64,000 nt of DNA from Callaeas wilsoni (taxonomy: Eukaryota > Chordata > Aves > Passeriformes > Callaeidae), in contig VWPU01017712.1 of assembly GCA_013398955.1 (NCBI GenBank), forward strand, positions 1 to 64,000. The letters run 5' to 3'. Positions 57,838-64,000 of the stretch are shown here, in pieces (within the stretch, counting starts at the first letter, position 1; the number at the start of each line of letters is the position of its first letter). Position numbers and translations under genes: made by a program. The notes under the pieces are model-generated. The model was not told the origin of the DNA and did no database searches. It was given only the letters and a program-made list of their open reading frames with translations.

Positions 57838-60800
57838 GTAGGTGGGTGGGAAACGCTCTGGCACCTCCTGGCGCAGGGAGGGAGGGAACGGGCTGTGGGC
57901 CCAAGCGCTGCAGACAGGCAGGTCCTTTGTGCTCCTTGTGAGCATTGCGTGGATCACGTCTAGCCGTGGCTTTGCCGAGGAGCTGCCTCTGATTCCTGTG
58001 CTAAACTGTTACGTGTTCTAGGAAAAATCACTTGTGATTTTTGTCTTTTGGCTGTTTCATGTCGATACCATGAAGGACTGGGACTTAGAGATGTGGTACA
58101 AAGACCCCTTCCAATGACCCGTCCCAGGCAGACTCATTCTCTATAGCAGGTGGATGATCTGTTCCATGCAAACGCCTCATCAAACAGGAGCTGCTTGGGT
58201 GTTGTTAGGTTTGAGAAGGTGCTTCCACATCAGTCACAGGATCAAACTCTGCAGGAAAAAATCAACAAGGATGTGTTGATCCCAGCCACAGCCTTTAGCC
58301 ACCTGCCCTGAGGGCAACCTCAGGACCCAGAGCCGTGTTCTGCTGTGCATCGTAATCCTGTTAACAGCTGAGCAGAGCAGCCTGACACCTTTTAACGCTG
58401 CGAGGGCTCAGCAGGTCAAAGGGCAGTGTGGCCGCCAATAACCCATCCATCACCAATGGCACAGCTGCCACCACAACCAGCCTGTGCACCACAGCCGTGG
58501 GGAAGCTTTACCAAGAGTGGGTTTTTTACCAAACTACCTGTCTGGGAGCAGGTAATGTGCTCCTCCTGTGCCTCTGGCACATGTTCCCAAACAGCTTTTC
58601 CAAATGTGTGCCTTGCTCTGGGGTGACATCCACAGCTGGAGTGCACCCAGGAGAGGAAGGAGCAGCTTGTCCCTGCAGCTGGTGAATGTCTGCAGTCCTC
58701 CCATGGCCAGGAACTTGTTGGGTAAAAATGTCCAGCCCTGGACAAGTGGAGCAGAGGGGGTGGGAGCTGCTCCCTGGCCTCGCTCTTGCTGACTCCACCT
58801 GGTGGATCGGTGCATGGACAGGGAATTTTCTTTGCTGGGTCATGATTTTCTTTACTGGAGTTTTTCCCCTTCTGCTGAGTCCTAGAAAGCTTCAGAGCAT
58901 GGGAAGATCTAGGGATGGGGATTTTTATGCATGGTTAGCACACTCTCAGGTTTTTAAAGCAAATTGAAATAGGTTGTGCAGCAAAGAGAATGGGCCCAGA
59001 GCAGCAGGGATTCTTCAGAAGACTTGGATCCACTTAGGGACATGAAATTTCTTAACCTTTTTGTCCTTATTTATACTAATCAAAATCTTCTCTAACATCA
59101 CTTACGACCTGCTGCCCTCTGCCTATCCAGTGTCCAGGGTCGTATGGTCAACACTGCCAAAGGACCCTCTTTCAAATCTACCTGAAATAAATCCCAAGAA
59201 CTTGTTGAAACGTAAGATGCCCCTGTAACCATAGGCTAAGTGAAAGCAACAGGTATATTAAACGAAATTTTACATAAACAATATATGGCCACTACTAAAA
59301 CTGTACAAATGGAACCATATCCCTCCACTCTAATTGTAGCAGTGATTTAAAAAGCACATCCGCTGGTGTTGCGTGGGAAGAGGAGAAAATCAAGCATGTT
59401 CCCTGTGATTTATTGGCTGAATGGGTAATGAAACCCTTCCAAGTAACTGTTTCCTACACATTAGCTGGCGGCTCCCCAGCATAAACCAATGCTCTGACAA
59501 TATTCATCTCTGGGCGCTTTTAAAGGGAAGTATTTAGTGATGGGAACACACCAAGCAAAACTTTCACCCATCATAAAATAACTGAAAAACTTGGAATTTT
59601 ACTTCCAGCTCACTGTAAGCAGCGGAGGCAACAGGAAGGGAAAAATAAGTGCAGGGAGAAGGAGCATCTGATAAAGTTAGGGAAAAAAAGGAGGGTAGCC
59701 AGCTCTGAAGTGCTCAGTGAGACTGTCAATGTTTTAACACTTGTCAGCAGTGACTGGCTGGTTTTAACTCCCAGTCAAAGACAGGGCTTGACTCTGCATT
59801 GGGAATTTATCATTCTGGGGATTTTTCCTCAGTGGAAAAATCTTTCTCTGTTGGGGAGAAAGTCCTGGTGTGCTGCAGGTCATGATTTTAATTCAGGGAG
59901 GCGAAAACCAGATTCAAATTAATTTTATCTCTCAAGCTTGAAGATCCCTTGTCTTATCTGTTTGATCAGACACAGTCTGATGTTTCCACTGACTCCTGCG
60001 AGGGACTCTGTAGCATTTTTCCCCTCTATAAAACAGACCCCCACCAACCTTTGAAATAGCCCTACAACCAGTGTTAGACAAATACCTTTCCCTCTTCCTT
60101 TTCCCCATATTTACAGAGAAAGCATATAAACTCGTGAGATCCTTACTTTCCCACTGAAGACGCTGTTTTTCCCATCCATCACTACAGTTTTTCCTTTATT
60201 TTCCTGACCTTTCCCCTTGCTGCAGTTTTCCTCCACCTTCCCTGCATCCCACAGCACACTTCTGCTCCCCCACCCAGACTGGGACATTCTCTCTCCTCTT
60301 GTGTAAGAGGGTGGAAATGCAGAGTGATTTTGCTGAAGTCAGCGAAGGGTGACCCTGCGAAGGGTGTGGGGAGAGACCCACGTGCGCTTACATGCAGGCA
60401 GCATCGGCTCCCAGGGACACAAAGCTCGGTGGTACCTCCGATCCCACCCTGTGAAGGCACTGCCGCTACCCAGGACGTGGGGATGCTGGGTGGGAATGGT
60501 CTGGATGGGGCACATTGCGACCCAGACAGGTCTCACTTAGGTGGGCAGATCCTGGGGTGAACAAAGCAGAGCTGCTGCCAAAGCCAGCCATGACCCTCCA
60601 GAGGCCTGAAGGAACTCCCTGTCCAGGGCAGTGAGTCTGAGGTGCCAGGAATTAGTGCAGACCACGCATGTACCAGAGAGCCAGCTTTGCCACTGACTCA
60701 GTCTTTGATCTTGAGCAACTTGTGGAAACAGAAGGTCTGTTAGTGGAGATCCCAACACTTGAGTGGATCCACTCATGGCCATAAGTAGATACACTTTCTA

Positions 60801-61160
60801 ATGCCTGCTGTCTTTCAGGCCTCAGACTGGTTAATTTGCATTAGTAAAGTGTTACCAGATGCCCAGATTAAAGCATATTATTATTATTTATTATTATTTA
60901 ATACACGAGCTTGGTGAAGTGAGCTCTGAGGGGTGAAGTCTGGTATGTGACTGTGGCACTTCTTGGGAAAGGATGAGTATGGAAAGGGGATTTGGTCCTA
61001 CCAGGACACAGAGAGCAAACCTGTACTTCACCCCGGCCGCTGCCTGCCTGGAGCGGGGGTGGTCTCACCGAGGTGGCCACGGATGGGAGCAGGGTGGGGG
61101 TGAAGCTGCCGGTGGGAAGGTCAGCACAAAACCGCCTCACCTTGTCCCCCCACCCCTCAG
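57838..61160 (+). other. GFRA4: GFRA4 intron 3 (3,323 bp)
   Basis: Starts GTAGGT and ends CCACCCCTCAG. No CR1 fragment was found in it, unlike introns 1, 2 and 4. It has an octamer ATTTGCAT at 60834-60841 and a TTA run at 60878-60902. 59230-59620 is AT-rich and motif-dense (TTACATAAACAATATATGGC, CATCATAAAATAACTG). Nothing coding was seen. Confidence 0.88.
60878..60902. repeat. (TTA)n microsatellite
   Basis: ATTATTATTTATTATTATTTA, eight imperfect units. Confidence 0.9.
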
Positions 61161-61506
61161 GGTCTGAGAATGAGGTGACACAGGTGAACCGGTGTCTGGA
61201 CGCGGCCAAAGCCTGCAACGTGGATGAGATGTGCCAGCGGCTGCGGACGGAGTACGTCTCCTTCTGCATCCGGCGCCTGGCCCGGGCCGACACCTGCAAC
61301 CGCTCCAAGTGCCACAAGGCTCTGCGCAAGTTCTTCGACCGCGTGCCCCCGGAGTACACCCACGAGCTGCTCTTCTGCCCCTGCGACGACACGGCCTGTG
61401 CCGAGCGCCGGCGGCAGACCATCGTCCCGGCCTGCTCCTACGAGTCCAAGGACAAGCCCAACTGCCTGGCGCCTCTGGATTCCTGCCGGGAAAACTACGT
61501 CTGCAG
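61161..61506 (+). CDS. GFRA4: GFRA4 coding exon 4: cysteine-rich domain 2
   Basis: 346 bp from CACCCCTCAG|GGTCTGAG to GTCTGCAG|GTAGTG, ending in phase 2. It encodes residues 134-248 plus two bases. Domain 2 is the ligand- and RET-contacting module of GFRA proteins. Visible hallmarks are [10 protein letters not shown] (144-153), [18 protein letters not shown] (179-196), [21 protein letters not shown] (203-223) and [13 protein letters not shown] (224-236). It has 13 cysteines, from C145 to C248. NRS at 180-182 forms an N-glycosylation sequon where GFRA1 and GFRA2 have NRR. The exon is CpG-rich compared with its surroundings, typical of a constrained avian exon. Domain 3 and the GPI signal must follow beyond the window; I searched 61510-64000 and saw neither. 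Confidence 0.95.
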
Positions 61507-62008
61507 GTAGTGCTCGCACGCGGGGCGGTGCACAGGGACAGCCGTCCCTTGGCAAGGCTGCATCCACGGGGGACAGCGCTGTGAGCGGAGCCAGCGCTCC
61601 CACCTGCCGGCTCCTCCCGGGGTGCACCGTCCCACCACAACCCACTGACTCATGGCCCTTCCCATGGCCCGTGCCCTTGTGTCCGACAGAACGTGTTAAC
61701 ACACAGAAGGAGATGTGAGATGATCATGCCGAAGGTTTTTAGACATTTTCTATGGATTTTTGGCTTTGGCCCTAGAGAAAGACCCACTATGGAAACAGTT
61801 CCAGGAGAGTGCAGGCTAAGCAGGAATATGGGGGAGGGGTCCTTACAGCCACTTTCACCAGTCCATCTCCCTCACTGTCCTTCTTCCCCAGCTCACAGCA
61901 TCCACAAGGAGCACCCAAGGTATCCTGACAGCCACAGACATTTGTGCAGGCACTTGTGAAGGCCTTTAAACCATGTCATGTTTGTTTGCTTGTTTAATTA
62001 GAAAAGTT

Positions 62009-62053
62009 GATCTATATCTATATATACACCATATATATATATATATATATACC
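62009..62053. repeat. (TA)n microsatellite
   Basis: Imperfect CTATATCTATATATACACC followed by a pure TA run of about 22 bases. Confidence 0.93.
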
Positions 62054-62090
62054 CATCTGCTGCAAGGCTGAGTGTTGGAGAGACCGTATA

Positions 62091-62441
62091 GCACCTTCCA
62101 ATACCTAAAAGGAGCCTACAAGAGAGCAGGAGAGGGACTTTGGACAAGAGCAAGAAGTGACAGAACAAGAGGGAGTGGCTTGAAACTGAAGGAGAGTAGA
62201 TTTAGATGAGATGTTGGGAAGTAATTCTTGGCTGTGAGGGAGGGGAGGCCCTGGCACAGGGTGCCCAGAGCAGCGGTGGTTGCCCCTGGATCCCTGGAAG
62301 TGTCCAAGGCCAGGTTGGATGGGGCTTGGAGCAGCCTGGGACAGTGGGAGGTGTCCCTGCCCATGGCAGGGGGTGGAACGAGGTGATTTTTAGGTCTCTT
62401 CCAACCCAAATCATTCTTGGCTCTGTGATTCAGTGATCCTA
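62091..62441 (+). mobile_element. CR1 3' fragment, class A, about 350 bp
   Basis: GCACCTTCCAATACCTAAAA, GGACTTTGGACAAGAGCAAG, GGCCCTGGCACAGGGTGCCC to AATCATTCTTGGCTCTGTGATTCAGTGAT. Well preserved; it lies just 3' of the TA repeat. Confidence 0.95.
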
Positions 62442-64000
62442 TGTTTTGGTGATTGCAACAGGAGTCTCAGAGTCACAGTGCCATTCCAGATCCACTGCAG
62501 AGTCTGTGGCTAGCCTGGTTTGCTCCTCTGTTTCCAGTCACACACACACAGACCCATCCCATGTGCACACTGACAGCAGAAGCCCTTCAGTGCTTTTCCT
62601 TCATCTGTACCATTTTCATCCCCCTGTTTCTCAAAAAGTCTTTGATACTCCAGAGGATCAATCCACACAGAGCTCTTGGGAGCAGAGCCCACCCAGCAGT
62701 GAGAGATGTAAGACAATAACACCAAATGGGGGCCCCAGCCCAGTGCCCTGCGTGCAGCTGGGGCATGAGCAGACACCTGGGGAAGAGCACAAGAACAAGT
62801 GTAGGACACACCTCCCTGTATTGTCCCAGTCTCTAATTGCTGTGGGGTTTGGGACTTCCTGAGCTGTCATCTTTTAATTACAATAAAAATATTATGTATT
62901 TTCACAAAGGAAGGTGAGAGCAGCAGCATCCTCTTGGAAGCACGGAAGTACAAATACCCTCGCCACTCTGCACCCCAGAAACATGGAGGCAGGAGAACAG
63001 CTAACTATGCAGAAGTAGACTCTGAAAGATGCAAAGCCCCTGGGCTGACCAGGCCCTGCCCAGATGCTGTCCCCTGGCTACCCAGGGGATCCCAAATGGA
63101 TGGGTACTGCCCTCTCCCTGACATGACAAGAGGGCCCAGTGGGGAGGAAGAGGTTCAAAGGGGAGAGTGTTCCTCCCCAGGAGACTGGAAACTATTTCCT
63201 GCAAGCAGCACAACTGTTAATTATCTGGTCCCCTGCTCTCTGAATATGTAATATAAAATATCCTCTAGAGACACAGAGGGAGCAAGAGGTTGACATGTGA
63301 CCTGGTCAAAGCCAGCAGTGCAGAATCCACAAGGAGAGCCAGGAATAAATCATAAAGAAATGGAGTGAAACACTCCAAGTCTTACCCTGTCTGCGCTGCA
63401 GCTCCTGCACAGCTCTAACCCTTTGAACTTCCCAGCTCAGAGGGCTGGGTTCTACTAACATGGATTAAATAAAATCTGCATTCAGTATCTCCCTTCTCTA
63501 AATCTCTAAACAATGCAGCAAGTTTTGGAAAAAAAGATTTTGCCTGTCCGTATTACAGGAGAAAAGGGTTGGTATGGGGCAAATATGGGAACAAAGATGA
63601 GAAAAAAGAGAAGACTAGTGTGTAGGGGAGAAGTGTGCTGGAAAGTGCAAATTGGAATGCTGGCACTGACCAGGAGCAGGAACAACATGTCTGGAAGAGA
63701 GAGGATGTCTGGGAGGAGCAACATGCTCAGTTTTTCTGAGATTGCCCAGGCAGGGTAAACATTTGAGGTTCTCAGTTCACAGCTCAGCCAGTGCAGGTTG
63801 TCACATAAAGAACCCTCCCTTGAAGTGTTGTCAGTGCTGGTGCTTCCTGGAGTTTCCTAAGCAGCTCAAGTGCCATGTGAAATCCCTTCCTGCCTGGCCA
63901 CAGAAGGAATGTCGAGATGGATCTGGATCTCCAGCTGTTTGCTCTGTCCTGAAAGCCCCATGTTGATGCCTCAGATATCCTACGATCTCCAAATCCCACC

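Larger units (their letters stand above)
61507..64000 (+). other. GFRA4: Start of GFRA4 intron 4 (runs off the window)
   Basis: Begins GTAGTG. The next expected exon would encode the end of domain 2 into domain 3 (a CRSR-type start); it is not found up to 64000. The interval holds the TA repeat and the CR1 listed below; the remainder, 62441-64000, shows nothing recognisable. Confidence 0.75.

Noticed and set aside
61161..61506. Assignment to GFRA1 or GFRA2 instead of GFRA4
   Set aside because: The domain 1 and linker sequences ([37 protein letters not shown]) fit GFRA4 as I recall it from chicken and differ from the GFRA1 and GFRA2 versions.
60992..61510. A 172-residue open frame starting upstream of exon 4
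   Set aside because: Its first 56 residues are intron 3. The acceptor CCACCCCTCAG at 61160 and homology define the real exon start.

Overview
This window is vertebrate nuclear DNA, almost certainly from a bird. It contains the 5' part of one gene on the + strand, GFRA4 (GDNF family receptor alpha-4, the persephin co-receptor). Four coding exons are visible: 75-114, 54454-54732, 57757-57837 and 61161-61506. All have consensus GT/AG borders, and they join without a frame break into 248 codons plus two bases. They encode a short signal peptide, cysteine-rich domain 1, a linker and cysteine-rich domain 2. Domain 3 and the GPI-anchor signal are not in the window, so the gene runs off the right edge. 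The bird assignment rests on dozens of CR1 LINE 3' fragments and on the exon sequence, which resembles chicken GFRA4 as I remember it and keeps domain 1, which mammalian GFRA4 lacks. The CR1 variants look more like passerine or other neoavian copies than chicken ones, but that is only an impression.

Layout. 1-114 is a GC-rich 5' UTR and exon 1. 115-54453 is a 54.3-kb first intron, about 85% of the window. 54454-54732 is exon 2 (domain 1). 54733-57756 is intron 2. 57757-57837 is exon 3. 57838-61160 is intron 3. 61161-61506 is exon 4 (domain 2). From 61507 to the end is the start of intron 4.

What fills the introns. There are about 33 CR1 fragments, nearly all 5'-truncated pieces of 60-500 bp, about two thirds of them in sense with the gene. 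By their 3' ends they fall into at least four classes: (A) a common class ending in CCCATGGCAGGGGGTTGGA then CAACCCAAACCATTCTATGA; (B) one with GTGTGGCACTTGGGGA; (C) one with GGACTCGATGGTCTTGGAGG; (D) one with CAGGCTCCCCAGGGAATGGG. An older and much more diverged CR1/L3-like stretch lies at about 41990-43110. Tandem repeats include a strikingly uniform 28-bp minisatellite of 25 copies (18651-19350), a GGAT/GGAC array (27550-27745), a 9-bp repeat, a 20-bp repeat, CA, TA and TTA runs. Several AT-rich, homeodomain/POU-motif-rich islands and several CpG-rich islands inside intron 1 are candidate regulatory elements, from composition only.

No RNA gene, nested protein-coding gene, CRISPR array or complete mobile element could be supported. 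Most long open frames come from CR1 tails, the tandem repeats or chance.
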